Source of the DNA: Thiosocius teredinicola
Lineage (GTDB): Bacteria > Pseudomonadota > Gammaproteobacteria > Chromatiales > Chromatiaceae
Direction: 5' to 3'
Assembly (NCBI RefSeq): GCF_002009425.1
Contig: NZ_CP019936.1
Span: 1,785,297 to 1,849,296 of the forward strand
Length of the DNA: 64,000 bases
Position 1 is the stretch's first letter. Each line of letters starts with the position of its first letter. Both the position numbers and the translations under genes were made by a program. Shown piece by piece: positions 9,437 to 22,845 of this stretch. The notes under the pieces were generated by a model. It had not been told where the DNA came from and did not search any database. It was given only the letters and a program-made list of their open reading frames with translations.

Positions 9437-10221
9437 CGCAGGGTTGGGTTCGACTGCTGCTGCTCGTAGTCATCAGCGTCTCGCTGTCAGCCTGTAATAA
9501 GGCCACGGTACGCGACGACGATGCCGGCGCCACCGGCGACCTTGGTTCGCCGTTGGTCGGACCGAGCCCGGCGGATGTGTATATCGATCTGTCTGCCGTT
9601 TACCTGCAAGAAGGCAATCTCAGTGAAGCCCTGACGAATGCCAAGAAGGCGGTCATCGTCGATCCCAGGTCGAGCAATGCCCACTACGTCCTGGCGCTGG
9701 TGTACCAGCGACTTGGTCAGATGAAAGCCGCCGGCGAGTCGTTCCGCAAGGCCGTATCCGTCGGCCCGCGCAACCCGGTGGCGTTGAATGCCTACGGGTC
9801 TTATCTGTGCAAACAGAAGAACTACGAAGAGGCGGACAAATACTTCCGCCGGGCGCTGGCCAATCCTCTGTACAGCACCCCGTGGCTCGCATGGCATAAC
9901 GCCGGCCACTGTAACGAACTTGCCGGTGCGACCGGCAAAGCGGAGAGCGATTATCGTGGGGCCTTACGCACGAACCCGCGCTTCGGGCCAAGCCTGCTGG
10001 GCATGGCGAAACTCAGTTTTCAGGGAGGGAACTACCTTTCAGCGCGTGCCTATCTGCAACGCTACGGCGAAGTGGCTAAGCATACCCCTGAAAGTCTATG
10101 GCTAGGTGTACGCACCGAAAATCAGTTGGGCGACAAGGATCAGATGGCAAGTTACAGCCTGAAACTGAAAGCCAGATATCCGGATTCAGAAGAAGCCAAA
10201 TTCCTGCAATCGATTGAGTGA
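9433..10221 (+). CDS. pilW: Type IV pilus biogenesis lipoprotein PilW/PilF (TPR)
   Basis: Outer-membrane pilotin-type lipoprotein that helps the PilQ secretin assemble in type IV pilus systems. The 262-residue product begins with a lipoprotein signal peptide (lipobox LSAC, Cys at 22), then about six tetratricopeptide repeats from about residue 50 to the end (for example the block around PRSSNAHYVLALVYQRLG). The ATG at 9433 overlaps the rlmN stop by 4 bases. The position between rlmN and rodZ is the standard gammaproteobacterial place for pilW/pilF. No other pilus gene is in the window. Confidence 0.9.
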   Translation: MTQGWVRLLLLVVISVSLSACNKATVRDDDAGATGDLGSPLVGPSPADVYIDLSAVYLQEGNLSEALTNAKKAVIVDPRSSNAHYVLALVYQRLGQMKAAGESFRKAVSVGPRNPVALNAYGSYLCKQKNYEEADKYFRRALANPLYSTPWLAWHNAGHCNELAGATGKAESDYRGALRTNPRFGPSLLGMAKLSFQGGNYLSARAYLQRYGEVAKHTPESLWLGVRTENQLGDKDQMASYSLKLKARYPDSEEAKFLQSIE

Positions 10222-10224
10222 ACT

Positions 10225-11223
10225 ATGAGCGCTGTAATCCCCGAGCAAACCAATAACAACGTTACAGAATTCTACTCACCGGGACCTGGTGAGCGCTTGC
10301 GTGCCGCACGATTATCGAAAGGAATCGACCTGGCGAAGATCGCCAGCGAGTTGCACCTCACGAGCAGTGTTGTCGAAGCCCTCGAGGCCGACAAATTCGA
10401 CGAGGTCGGTGCGCGCGTTTTCGTCCGCGGCTACCTGCGCAACTACGCGCGGTTCGTCGATGTGCCGGTTGAATCGGTCATGCGACAGTTCGACGAGAAG
10501 TGGCCGGATGACAGCGCCAAACAGGCTATGGTCAAGCATGCCTCGCCGCGCCTGCCGGCAGATGGCGGACCGAGTCGCGGTCTGGCCGGGGCCGTCACCT
10601 GGTTGTTGCTGATCACCCTGATCGCACTTTTCCTGGTGTGGTGGCGCGGCTATCTCGACGACATCGTGCCCGGCTCGGCATCGACCGGCGATACCGCGAC
10701 CGAAGAAGCGGCGGCCGACGGCATACTGCCGCTGAATGATGGGACGGTGGAAGGCGGCCTGATGCAGCAGGACGACCCGTCGATGGCCGATGGCAGCCTG
10801 CGTCTGCCGGCGCCGTCGCCCGAGGTGCCGCTGGACAGTTCGGCAGCCGAGCCGGTCGATAGTGCGAATGAAGCCGCCGGCGAATTGAGCCTGCCCGCAG
10901 CACCGCCGAGCAGCGCGACGGATGCAGCGGAATCGGCGACGGGCACCGCGTTGGCCGACAGCCAGGCACCAGTAGCTCCGGCCGCGCCGGAGGTGGTCAT
11001 GACCTTCAATGCGCCGTGCTGGGTCGATGTGCGTGACAGCGATCGGCAGTTCAAATTGTTCGGCGAGATGCCGAAAGGCACGCGCAAGGTGCTTGGCGGA
11101 GAGCCACCCTATAAAATAGTGATCGGTAACGCGCGCGCGGTAACGATCAGCGTGAATGGCGTGCCGGTCGATCTGGCACCCTACGCCAAGGGCAATGTGG
11201 CGAGGTTCACGCTGGAACCCTGA
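10225..11223 (+). CDS. rodZ: Cytoskeletal protein RodZ
   Basis: Bitopic membrane protein that anchors MreB to the elongasome and sets rod shape. Domain order is visible in its 332 residues: N-terminal helix-turn-helix (about 18-90, starting GERLRAARLSKGIDL), one membrane helix at about 127-145, a long low-complexity Ala/Pro/Ser/Glu periplasmic linker, and a C-terminal DUF4115 beta domain from about residue 250. It starts 3 bases after pilW. ispG often follows rodZ; here an intrinsic terminator and then hisS do. Confidence 0.92.
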   Translation: MSAVIPEQTNNNVTEFYSPGPGERLRAARLSKGIDLAKIASELHLTSSVVEALEADKFDEVGARVFVRGYLRNYARFVDVPVESVMRQFDEKWPDDSAKQAMVKHASPRLPADGGPSRGLAGAVTWLLLITLIALFLVWWRGYLDDIVPGSASTGDTATEEAAADGILPLNDGTVEGGLMQQDDPSMADGSLRLPAPSPEVPLDSSAAEPVDSANEAAGELSLPAAPPSSATDAAESATGTALADSQAPVAPAAPEVVMTFNAPCWVDVRDSDRQFKLFGEMPKGTRKVLGGEPPYKIVIGNARAVTISVNGVPVDLAPYAKGNVARFTLEP

Positions 11224-11256
11224 CCGGCGTTCGCCTTTCACGGTAACGATCTCAAT

Positions 11257-11286
11257 GCCCCGCCTATGCGGGGCTTCGGTTTTTTC
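11257..11286 (+). terminator. Intrinsic terminator after rodZ
   Basis: A perfect 7-bp GC stem (GCCCCGC / GCGGGGC) with a 4-base loop is followed by TTCGG and six T residues. It lies 33 bases after the rodZ stop and 15 bases before hisS, closing the ndk-rlmN-pilW-rodZ unit and possibly attenuating hisS. Confidence 0.85.
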
Positions 11287-11300
11287 TACAAGACGTTTTC

Positions 11301-12572
11301 ATGGCTAAAAGCATTCAGGCAATCCGTGGCATGCACGACGTGCTGCCGCAACAGTCGCCCCTGTGGCAGTTCCTCGAGCAGCGCGTGGCGACTGTGCTCA
11401 AGGCCTACGGCTACCGCGAGATCCGCATGCCGATCCTCGAGGTGACCGAGCTGTTCAAACGCTCGATCGGTGAAGTGACCGACATCGTCGAGAAAGAGAT
11501 GTACACCTTCGATGATCGCAATGGCCTGAGCGTCACCATGCGGCCTGAGGGCACCGCCGGCTGCGTGCGTGCGGCGATGGAAAACGGCCTGCTGCACAAC
11601 CAGACGCAGCGCCTGTGGTACCAGGGGCCGATGTTCCGCTACGAAAAACCGCAGAAAGGGCGCTATCGCCAGTTTCACCAGATCGGCGTCGAAACGTACG
11701 GCATGGCCGGACCGGATATCGACGCCGAAGTCATCCTGATCACGGCGCGTATCTGGGCCGCCCTGGGCATTCCCGAGCTCGAACTGCAGCTCAATACGCT
11801 CGGCACGCCGGACGAGCGCCAGGCCTATCGCGAAGAGCTTGTTGCGTATTTTTCGGACAACGCCGCGCTGCTCGACGAAGACAGCCAGCGGCGCCTGACC
11901 ACCAACCCGCTGCGTATTCTGGACAGCAAAAATCCTGACATGCGCGATATGCTCGACAAGGCGCCGACCCTGATGAGTCATCTCGGCGAGGAATCGCAGT
12001 CGCATTTCGCGTTCATTCGCGAAACCCTCGACAGTGCCGGCGTGTCGTACACGATTAATCCCCGCTTGGTGCGCGGTCTCGATTATTATTCGCGCACCGT
12101 GTTCGAGTGGGTTACCGATCAGCTGGGTGCGCAGGGCACGGTGTGTGCCGGTGGCCGCTACGATGGACTGGTCGAACAGCTCGGCGGCAAGCCGGTGCCG
12201 GCAGTTGGATTTGCGATGGGCATCGAGCGCCTCATCGCGATACTCGAGATGCTGCAGCCGGACGCGGCGACCGTGAACGCGGACATCTACCTGGTGCTGC
12301 TGGGAGAAGAGGCAACGCGCTCTGGCCTGGTGATGGCTGAGCAACTGCGTGATGCCTTGCCGCAACTCGAAATCGTCGCCAACTGCGGGGGCGGCGGCAT
12401 GAAGGCGCAATTCAAACGTGCCGATCGCAGTGGTGCGCGCTTTGCCCTGGTTCTGGGCGACAGCGAACTGGAGAACGGTACCGTTGTGGTCAAGCCGCTG
12501 CGCAGCGATGACGCGCAGATCGAGATTTCACGCGACGATGTGGTCACGGCGCTCAAGCAGCGCTTTGCTTAA
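11301..12572 (+). CDS. hisS: Histidine-tRNA ligase
   Basis: Class II aminoacyl-tRNA synthetase charging tRNA-His. The 423-residue protein shows the N-terminal IRGMHDVLP, the motif 2 region ([21 protein letters not shown]), the histidine-specific [13 protein letters not shown], the motif 3 region [11 protein letters not shown], and a C-terminal anticodon-binding domain. Length is normal. It is followed after 36 bases by yfgM and bamB, the usual order. Confidence 0.97.
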   Translation: MAKSIQAIRGMHDVLPQQSPLWQFLEQRVATVLKAYGYREIRMPILEVTELFKRSIGEVTDIVEKEMYTFDDRNGLSVTMRPEGTAGCVRAAMENGLLHNQTQRLWYQGPMFRYEKPQKGRYRQFHQIGVETYGMAGPDIDAEVILITARIWAALGIPELELQLNTLGTPDERQAYREELVAYFSDNAALLDEDSQRRLTTNPLRILDSKNPDMRDMLDKAPTLMSHLGEESQSHFAFIRETLDSAGVSYTINPRLVRGLDYYSRTVFEWVTDQLGAQGTVCAGGRYDGLVEQLGGKPVPAVGFAMGIERLIAILEMLQPDAATVNADIYLVLLGEEATRSGLVMAEQLRDALPQLEIVANCGGGGMKAQFKRADRSGARFALVLGDSELENGTVVVKPLRSDDAQIEISRDDVVTALKQRFA

Positions 12573-12608
12573 CGAATAGAGAACGAAAGACAGACGGGGA
12601 AGGTTGAA

Positions 12609-13244
12609 ATGAGTGCCTACCAGACCGAAGAGGAACAGGTCGAAGCCATAAAGAAATGGTGGAAGGAGAACGGTAAATCGGTGATCGGCGGCGTGGTGTT
12701 GGGCTTCGCGATCATCGGTGGCTGGCAGGGATGGAAGTTCTACGAACGCAATCAGGGCGAAACCGCGTCTGCCTATTTCGATGTCATGATGCAGGCCGGC
12801 AACGCCGGCAATGTCGATGCTGCGCTGGAACACGGCAAGCGATTGGTCGGCGACTACGCCGGTACCGCTTATGCCAGCTTCGCCGGCATGGAGATGGCCA
12901 AGCTGTCGTACCAGAAGGGCGAAAAAGCGGCAGCGCGCGAGCACCTGCAGTGGGTCGCAGACCATGGCAGCGATCCGGCGATCAAAGAGGTTGCGCGTCT
13001 GCGCCTGGGCCGGCTGTTGCTCGATATGGGCGACCACGACGCCCTGCAGTCGGTGTTGAATGCCACGCCGTTGCCGGCCTTCGCCGGTGAGTTCGCCGTG
13101 CTGCGCGGCGATCTCGATGCGGCGCGTGGTGATCGGGATGCGGCGCGCGGCGCCTACCAAGAGGCGCTCGAAAAAGGCGTCGCCGACGAGACCCTGTTGC
13201 GCATGAAGCTCGTCGATGTCGGCGGCCAAGTGCCCACGAGCTGA
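12609..13244 (+). CDS. yfgM: YfgM family protein, SecYEG-associated ancillary subunit
   Basis: Single-span inner-membrane protein with a large periplasmic TPR-like domain. In E. coli YfgM associates with the Sec translocon and PpiD and helps hand over exported proteins. The 211-residue product has the family N-terminus (YQTEEEQVEAIKKWWKENGKSV), a membrane helix at about 24-42, and helical repeats to the end. Its place between hisS and bamB is the conserved context. The stop is 10 bases before the bamB ATG. Confidence 0.9.
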   Translation: MSAYQTEEEQVEAIKKWWKENGKSVIGGVVLGFAIIGGWQGWKFYERNQGETASAYFDVMMQAGNAGNVDAALEHGKRLVGDYAGTAYASFAGMEMAKLSYQKGEKAAAREHLQWVADHGSDPAIKEVARLRLGRLLLDMGDHDALQSVLNATPLPAFAGEFAVLRGDLDAARGDRDAARGAYQEALEKGVADETLLRMKLVDVGGQVPTS

Positions 13245-13254
13245 GGAGATCGGT

Positions 13255-14421
13255 ATGCGACGTTTGTTTTGGATACCGATGGTATTGGTGCTCGGCGGCT
13301 GTGGTACGTTCGCCGATCCTACCGAATGGTTCAGCAGTTCCAGCGTGGTCGAGCCGACGCCGTTGGTCGACCTCAGCAACAAGATTCAGCCGCGGGAGAT
13401 CTGGTCGCGTGATGTCGGTGCCGGCACTGACGAACAGCGCCTGAATCTCGAGCCCCGCGTGCTGGGCGACCGCGTCTATGTCGCCGATGGCGAAGGTCGC
13501 GTGCAGGCGCTCGACAGAGCGTCGGGCAAGGCGATCTGGGACGTAGACCTCGAGGTACCGGCATCCGGTGGGCCGGGTGTGGGCGAAGGCCTGGTCCTGA
13601 TCGGCACCAGCGACGGCGAGTTGATCGCCCTCGATGCGGCCTCCGGCGAAGAGCGGTGGCGCGCGCGTGTCAGCAGCGAGGTCTTGTCGATGCCCGCGGC
13701 CGAAGAAGGTGTCGTGGTCGTTCACACGATCGACGGCAAGCTGTTCGGCCTGGAAGCGACCAATGGTAACGAGCGCTGGCGCTACGAGCGCGAGGTGCCG
13801 ACCCTGACGCTGCATGGCACCGGTTCGCCGATTCTGTCACGTGGCGCAGCCTTCGTCGGTATGGCCGGCGGTAAGCTGATTGCGCTGCGCGTCGATAACG
13901 GCAACCTGGTGTGGGATATCAATGTCACGGTGCCGGGCGGGCGCTCGGAGCTCGAACGCCTGGCGGATATCGACGGTGACCCGATCATTCTCGGTGGCGG
14001 CGTGTTCGTTGGTACCTACCAAGGCGAAGTCGCTGCGATCGAGCAGGCCAGTGGTCGCACCGCCTGGCGTCGCAAGCTGTCGTCACACAACCGCATGGCG
14101 GCCAGTCGCGCCGGTCTGTTTGTCGGCGACGACGACGGCGTGGTGTGGGGACTCGACCTGCGCTCGGGCAACGCCCGCTGGAGTCAGGATGCCTTGAAAT
14201 ATCGCAAGCTGTCGAATGTCGCAGTACTCGAAGACTACGTCGTCGTCGGCGACTTCGAAGGCTATCTGCACTGGCTCGACGCCGAAGACGGCAAGATGGT
14301 CGCACGCACCCGCGTCGGCAGCGATGCGATCACCAGCGGCATGCTGGTGGTCGACGACGTGCTGTACGTTCAGGGTGACGGCGGCGAGCTGGCTGCGATC
14401 CGCTTACCTGAGGCGCAGTAG
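13255..14421 (+). CDS. bamB: Outer membrane protein assembly factor BamB
   Basis: Lipoprotein of the BAM complex that folds beta-barrel proteins into the outer membrane. The 388-residue product has a lipoprotein signal peptide (lipobox LGGC) followed by an eight-bladed PQQ-type beta-propeller, with recurring blades such as LDRASGKAIWDVDL and LDAASGEERWRARV. The ATG at 13255 is supported by GAGGAG at 13243-13248; the frame continues upstream into yfgM but that part is not similar to BamB. der follows after 9 bases. Confidence 0.95.
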   Translation: MRRLFWIPMVLVLGGCGTFADPTEWFSSSSVVEPTPLVDLSNKIQPREIWSRDVGAGTDEQRLNLEPRVLGDRVYVADGEGRVQALDRASGKAIWDVDLEVPASGGPGVGEGLVLIGTSDGELIALDAASGEERWRARVSSEVLSMPAAEEGVVVVHTIDGKLFGLEATNGNERWRYEREVPTLTLHGTGSPILSRGAAFVGMAGGKLIALRVDNGNLVWDINVTVPGGRSELERLADIDGDPIILGGGVFVGTYQGEVAAIEQASGRTAWRRKLSSHNRMAASRAGLFVGDDDGVVWGLDLRSGNARWSQDALKYRKLSNVAVLEDYVVVGDFEGYLHWLDAEDGKMVARTRVGSDAITSGMLVVDDVLYVQGDGGELAAIRLPEAQ

Positions 14422-14430
14422 GACGTCGCC

Positions 14431-15825
14431 ATGTTGCCGGTGATTGCCTTGGTCGGTCGGCCGAACGTCGGCAAGTCAACGCTGTTCAACCGGCTCACCC
14501 GTACGCGCGACGCGCTGGTGGCGGATCAGCCGGGCTTGACGCGGGATCGCAAATACGGGGTCGGCAAGCTGGGCGGCCGACCTTATCTGGTGGTCGACAC
14601 GGGTGGCATCAGCGGCGACCGCGAGGGCGTCGACATGCTGATGGAAAAGCAGGTGCAACTGGCCATCGGCGAGGCCGACCTGGTGTTCTTTATGCTCGAC
14701 GCGCGCGACGGTGTCACCGGCGGCGACGAGATCATCGCCGAAGGTCTGCGGCGTACCGGTAAGCCGATCGTGGCGGTCGTCAATAAAACCGAAAGCCTCG
14801 ACTACGACAGCATCAGCGGCGATTTTCACGCCTTGGGCCTGGGTGATCCGGTGCCGATCGCTGCTGCCCATGGGCGTGGCGTGCGCTCGCTGATCGATGA
14901 TGCCCTCGAAACATTCCCCGAACCCGGCGATGATGGCGACGCACCACATGACGCCGGCGTCCAGATCGCGGTGGTGGGTCGGCCCAACGTGGGCAAATCT
15001 ACCCTGGTAAACCGCCTGCTCGGTGAAGAGCGGGTGGTGGCGTTTGATCAGCCCGGCACGACGCGCGACAGCATCCACATTCCGTTCGAAGCCAACGGTC
15101 GGCACTACACGCTGATCGACACGGCTGGCGTCAGGCGCCGCGCGCGCATCAGCGAAACGATCGAAAAATTCAGCGTCATCAAAACGCTGCAGTCGATGGA
15201 GCAGGCCAACGTCGTACTGTTCGTGTTGGATGCGCAGCAGGGTATCGCCGACCAGGACGCCGGTCTCGCCGGGCACATCGTCGACAGCGGCCGTGCCCTG
15301 GTCGTCGTCATCAACAAATGGGATGGCCTGAGCGGCGATGAGCGTGAGCGAATCAAAAGCGAGATGCAGCGCCGCCTGCCGTTCCTGGATTTCGCCGAGT
15401 GGCGATTCATCTCGGCGCTGCACGGCAGCGGCGTAGGCCACCTGCTGGAGGCTGTCGACGCCGCCTATGCCGCGGCGACCTGTGATCTGAAGACACCGGA
15501 GCTGACCCGCATCCTCGAAGATGCGGTCAGCGAACACCAGCCGCCGTTGGTGCACGGGCGCCGTATCAAGTTGCGCTATGCGCACCAGGGCGGCAAGAAC
15601 CCGCCGATCGTGGTGATTCACGGCAACCAGACCGCCGAGGTGCCGGCGACCTACCAGCGTTACCTGATGAACCGGTTTCGCTCGGTGTTCAAGCTGCGTG
15701 GCACGCCGCTGCGTATCGAGTTCAAATCCGGCGACAACCCCTATGCCGGGCGCAAGAACAAGTTGACCGATCGGCAACAGAAGAAACGTGGGCGCATGAT
15801 GAAGTTCGTGCGCCGCAAAAAGTGA
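14431..15825 (+). CDS. der: Ribosome biogenesis GTPase Der (EngA)
   Basis: Essential GTPase acting in maturation of the 50S subunit. Two Era-type G domains in tandem are visible: the first P-loop GRPNVGKST near residue 8, the second GRPNVGKST near residue 185, each with DTxG and NK(W)D-type motifs (VNKTES and INKWDG). A KH-like domain and a basic tail ([23 protein letters not shown]) complete the 464 residues. It converges with xseA, with only 18 bases between stops. Confidence 0.97.
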   Translation: MLPVIALVGRPNVGKSTLFNRLTRTRDALVADQPGLTRDRKYGVGKLGGRPYLVVDTGGISGDREGVDMLMEKQVQLAIGEADLVFFMLDARDGVTGGDEIIAEGLRRTGKPIVAVVNKTESLDYDSISGDFHALGLGDPVPIAAAHGRGVRSLIDDALETFPEPGDDGDAPHDAGVQIAVVGRPNVGKSTLVNRLLGEERVVAFDQPGTTRDSIHIPFEANGRHYTLIDTAGVRRRARISETIEKFSVIKTLQSMEQANVVLFVLDAQQGIADQDAGLAGHIVDSGRALVVVINKWDGLSGDERERIKSEMQRRLPFLDFAEWRFISALHGSGVGHLLEAVDAAYAAATCDLKTPELTRILEDAVSEHQPPLVHGRRIKLRYAHQGGKNPPIVVIHGNQTAEVPATYQRYLMNRFRSVFKLRGTPLRIEFKSGDNPYAGRKNKLTDRQQKKRGRMMKFVRRKK

Positions 15826-15843
15826 TACCGCTCGCCGTGCGGG

Positions 15844-17235
15844 TCAGTCCTGCTCCTGCACATCGTCCAATGGCTTGAAAATCGATTGCTCGCTGACCCG
15901 TGTGACTTCCAGATCGAGCCGGCCATCGGCCAGCAGAGCTTCGACGGATTCTCCTACATCCACCTGACTGGTGTGCGTCACCACGCTCTTGTCGGCGCGC
16001 CGTAGCACGGCGAAGCCGCGCTGCATGGTGGCCAACGGGCTCACCGCATTGAGCTGGCGGGCGTTGGCGGAAAGCCGCGCATGGCGTCTCTCGTGAGCCC
16101 TTCGCCATGCCTGGTTCAAGCGGTCGGCCAACGGCGTGAAGCGTTGTTGGAGCAGCAGCAGGCGGCGCGCAGGGGAGTGGCTGAGCAAGCGCTGCGACAG
16201 CATGTCGATGTCCTTGTGCTTGCGCGCCAGTGCCGCACGCATGCCGCGAGCCAGGCGCAGGTCCAGGCTGTCGAGTCGTTGTTGTTGCTGGCGCAGGCGG
16301 CTGGCTGGGGCGGCGCGCTGCAGACGGCCCACCAGCGTGCCCAATTGCCGGCGTTCGGCCTGCAGTGAACGCCGCAATGCCCCGATGATCCGTTGGCGTT
16401 GCTTGTCGATCGACCGCAGCAGCGCATCGGTGTCGGGGCTGATCAGTTCGGCTGCTGCCGAAGGTGTGGGCGCCCGGCGATCGGCGACGAAATCGCTGAT
16501 GGTGAAATCGATTTCGTGTCCGACAGCACTGACGACCGGAATATGCGCGGCGGCGATCGCGCGTGCCAGCCGCTCGTCATTGAAGGCGGCCAGGTCTTCG
16601 ATCGAGCCGCCGCCTCGGGTGAGGAGCAGCACATCGCATTCGGCGCGGCTCAGCGCGAGTTGCAATGCATCGTGCAGCTCGCCGGGTGCACTCTGGCCCT
16701 GCACCTGGGCGGGATAGATGGTGATCTGAAGGTGCGGTGCGCGCCGCCGGAATACGTTCAGCACATCGCGGATGGCCGCGCCCGAGGGCGAGGTGACAAT
16801 GCCGACCCGCCGGGGAAACAGGGGCAGCTCGCGTTTACGTGCGCTGTCGAACAGGCCTTCGGCCTGCAACTTTGCCTTCAGTGCCTCGAACTCGCGTTGC
16901 GCCGTACCGGCACCGGCGGGTTCGAGGTGTTCGATGATCAGCTGAAAATCGCCGCGCGGTTCATAGAAGCTGATGCGCGCTCGGGCCAGTACCTGCTCGC
17001 CGTTGCCCGGTTCGAAGCGCAACAACTGGCGTTTGCCTTTGAACAGTGCGCAGCGCACCTGCGCGTGTGCGTCCTTGAGACTGAAGTAGAGGTGGCCGGA
17101 TCGTGGCGTGGCGAGGTTGGATATCTCGCCTTCGACCCATAGCAGCGGGAAGCTGCCTTCGAGGACGGCGCGCACCTCGCTGTTGAGGCGGCTGATGGTG
17201 AAGATATCGCGTTGCGTTGGATCGGCGGCGCTCAT
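15844..17235 (-). CDS. xseA: Exodeoxyribonuclease VII large subunit
   Basis: Catalytic subunit of the single-strand-specific exonuclease VII. The 463-residue protein has an N-terminal OB-fold (about 10-110, with LWVEGEISNLATPRSGHLYFSLKD), the central catalytic region (GIVTSPSGAAIRDVLNVFRRRAP; LLTRGGGSIEDLAAFNDERLARAI; SAVGHEIDFTISDFVADRRAPTPSAAAEL) and a long helical C-terminal part. The ATG at 17235 is chosen; a TTG three codons earlier is possible. The xseB small subunit is not in the window. Confidence 0.96.
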   Translation of the reverse strand: MSAADPTQRDIFTISRLNSEVRAVLEGSFPLLWVEGEISNLATPRSGHLYFSLKDAHAQVRCALFKGKRQLLRFEPGNGEQVLARARISFYEPRGDFQLIIEHLEPAGAGTAQREFEALKAKLQAEGLFDSARKRELPLFPRRVGIVTSPSGAAIRDVLNVFRRRAPHLQITIYPAQVQGQSAPGELHDALQLALSRAECDVLLLTRGGGSIEDLAAFNDERLARAIAAAHIPVVSAVGHEIDFTISDFVADRRAPTPSAAAELISPDTDALLRSIDKQRQRIIGALRRSLQAERRQLGTLVGRLQRAAPASRLRQQQQRLDSLDLRLARGMRAALARKHKDIDMLSQRLLSHSPARRLLLLQQRFTPLADRLNQAWRRAHERRHARLSANARQLNAVSPLATMQRGFAVLRRADKSVVTHTSQVDVGESVEALLADGRLDLEVTRVSEQSIFKPLDDVQEQD

Positions 17236-17252
17236 GGCCGTCAATCATGCAC

Positions 17253-17277
17253 AAAAAAGCCGGGCAATGCCCGGCTT
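17253..17277 (-). terminator. Intrinsic terminator of the small lipoprotein gene
   Basis: On the minus strand a perfect stem (AAGCCGGGC / GCCCGGCTT, 3-base loop) is followed by a run of T (six A on the plus strand at 17253-17258). It lies 24 bases after the lipoprotein stop and ends 18 bases before the xseA start, so it separates the two minus-strand genes. Confidence 0.88.
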
Positions 17278-17300
17278 GGTGTACGCGCTCCGGCAGCCGA

Positions 17301-19337
<2,037 letters not shown>

Positions 19338-19475
19338 GTCACGGCGGTAGCAACAGGGGCGCAATGAGCGTTCAGGGCAGGCTATAGCTGCCCGCGTTCC
19401 TTGCGCCTCTTGCGTTTCGCCGCACGGCTCGCAGGCATCGGTAGCGACACGCGACGGCGACAATGTATTTAAGAA

Positions 19476-19510
19476 AAGCGAGGAACGGTGTTTCTCGCTT
19501 CGTTTATTTT
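19476..19510 (+). terminator. Terminator-like hairpin between guaB and guaA
   Basis: An 11-bp stem with one G-U pair (AAGCGAGGAAC / GTTTCTCGCTT) and a 3-base loop is followed by the T-rich CGTTTATTTT. It lies in the 276-base guaB-guaA gap, which also has a smaller hairpin at 19375-19393 (GGGCAG / CTGCCC). guaA may therefore be partly or wholly separate from guaB. Confidence 0.6.
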
Positions 19511-19613
19511 CAGGCGGTGAATCCGGCCGGATGTGACGGCGTTGCCAGGCAGCGTGCACGAACGTCGATTCATTGAAGTTCGTCTAACCAGAAGTTGTTG
19601 ATGGAACGAGCGT

Positions 19614-21657
<2,044 letters not shown>

Positions 21658-21684
21658 CTTGCAACCAAACATCTGGGTGACGCG

Positions 21685-22629
21685 ATGCGTTTGTTGATCT
21701 GGCTGGCGATGGCGTGGTCGTCGTCTGTGTTCGCGATTGAATATCCGCCGGTCACGGTGGATGTGCCGATCCATCAGGTCTCCGAGCATGCCTATTACGC
21801 CGAAGGGGCGGCGGGTGCGGCGACCGACAACGAAGGGTTTATTTCGAACGCGGGCTTTGTCGTGACTGACGAAGGCGTCGTTGTGTTCGATGCCTTGGGC
21901 TCACCGTCGTTGGCCTGGACGTTACGTCAGCGTATTCGCGAACTGACGGACAAACCCGTGGTCAAGGTGGTGCTCAGCCACTATCACGCCGACCACATCT
22001 ATGGGCTGCAGGTGTTCAAAGACGAAGGCGCGGAGATACTGGCGCCGCGTGGTGCCTACGAATACCTCGATGCGCCGACAGCGACGCAGCGCCTGGATGA
22101 ACGCCGCGTGTCACTCTACCCTTGGGTAAATGAGGAGACGCGGCTCGTCAGGCCGGACCAGTTAATCGAAGGCGCGTACGCGTTTTCACTCGGTGGCATC
22201 GATTTTCAGCTCAACTATCTTGGCAGCGCCCATTCCGACGGCGACCTGACTCTGTACGTCAAGCAGGACAGGGTGCTGTTCTCGGGCGACATCATCTTCG
22301 AAGGGCGAGTTCCATTCGTCGGCGATGCCGACACCAAGCACTGGCTTGAGACGCTGCAGATGCTCGAAACCAACGAGCTGGTTGCATTGGTGCCCGGGCA
22401 TGGGCCGGCCGCGACCGATCCTGTGAAGGCGGTCGCCAGCACGCGCGACTACCTGGCCTATCTGCGCGAGATCATGGGCGCAGCGGTCGAAGACTTCCAG
22501 GATTTTGCCAGCGCGTACGAAGGCGCCGACTGGAGCCGCTTCGAAGATATGCCGGCGTTCGATGAGGCCAACCGGCGCAACGCCTATCAGGTGTTCTTGT
22601 CGATGGAAGCCGAGTCGCTCGGGCTCTGA
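21685..22629 (+). CDS. Exported metallo-beta-lactamase-fold hydrolase
   Basis: A 314-residue protein with a short N-terminal signal peptide (MRLLIWLAMAWSSSVFA) and a complete metallo-beta-lactamase fold: H99-x-H101-x-D103-H104 in SHYHADHIYG, H183 in GSAHSDGD, D202 in FSGDIIF and H239 in VPGHGP, so two metals should bind. The pattern resembles periplasmic SoxH-like/quinoprotein-associated zinc hydrolases; the substrate is unknown. It follows tadA by 27 bases and may be co-transcribed. The next 216 bases contain no gene. Confidence 0.85.
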   Translation: MRLLIWLAMAWSSSVFAIEYPPVTVDVPIHQVSEHAYYAEGAAGAATDNEGFISNAGFVVTDEGVVVFDALGSPSLAWTLRQRIRELTDKPVVKVVLSHYHADHIYGLQVFKDEGAEILAPRGAYEYLDAPTATQRLDERRVSLYPWVNEETRLVRPDQLIEGAYAFSLGGIDFQLNYLGSAHSDGDLTLYVKQDRVLFSGDIIFEGRVPFVGDADTKHWLETLQMLETNELVALVPGHGPAATDPVKAVASTRDYLAYLREIMGAAVEDFQDFASAYEGADWSRFEDMPAFDEANRRNAYQVFLSMEAESLGL

Positions 22630-22845
22630 CTGCCCGCCGAAATATGCCGATCGATCGTCGGTGCGAAGCGCCTATCCGAACATCCTGAGCGTCTTCGCAC
22701 AGGGCCGCGTGCCCGTCTATCCCGTCAGCGAAATACAGGCTATTGACGAATCCGATGACGTGCCCGGCCCGGTGGTTCGCATTTAAGGCACGCATGTGCT
22801 CTTATTGAAACTGCCCCATTCAGTTGTATCGGGGAGGGCAGTGCA

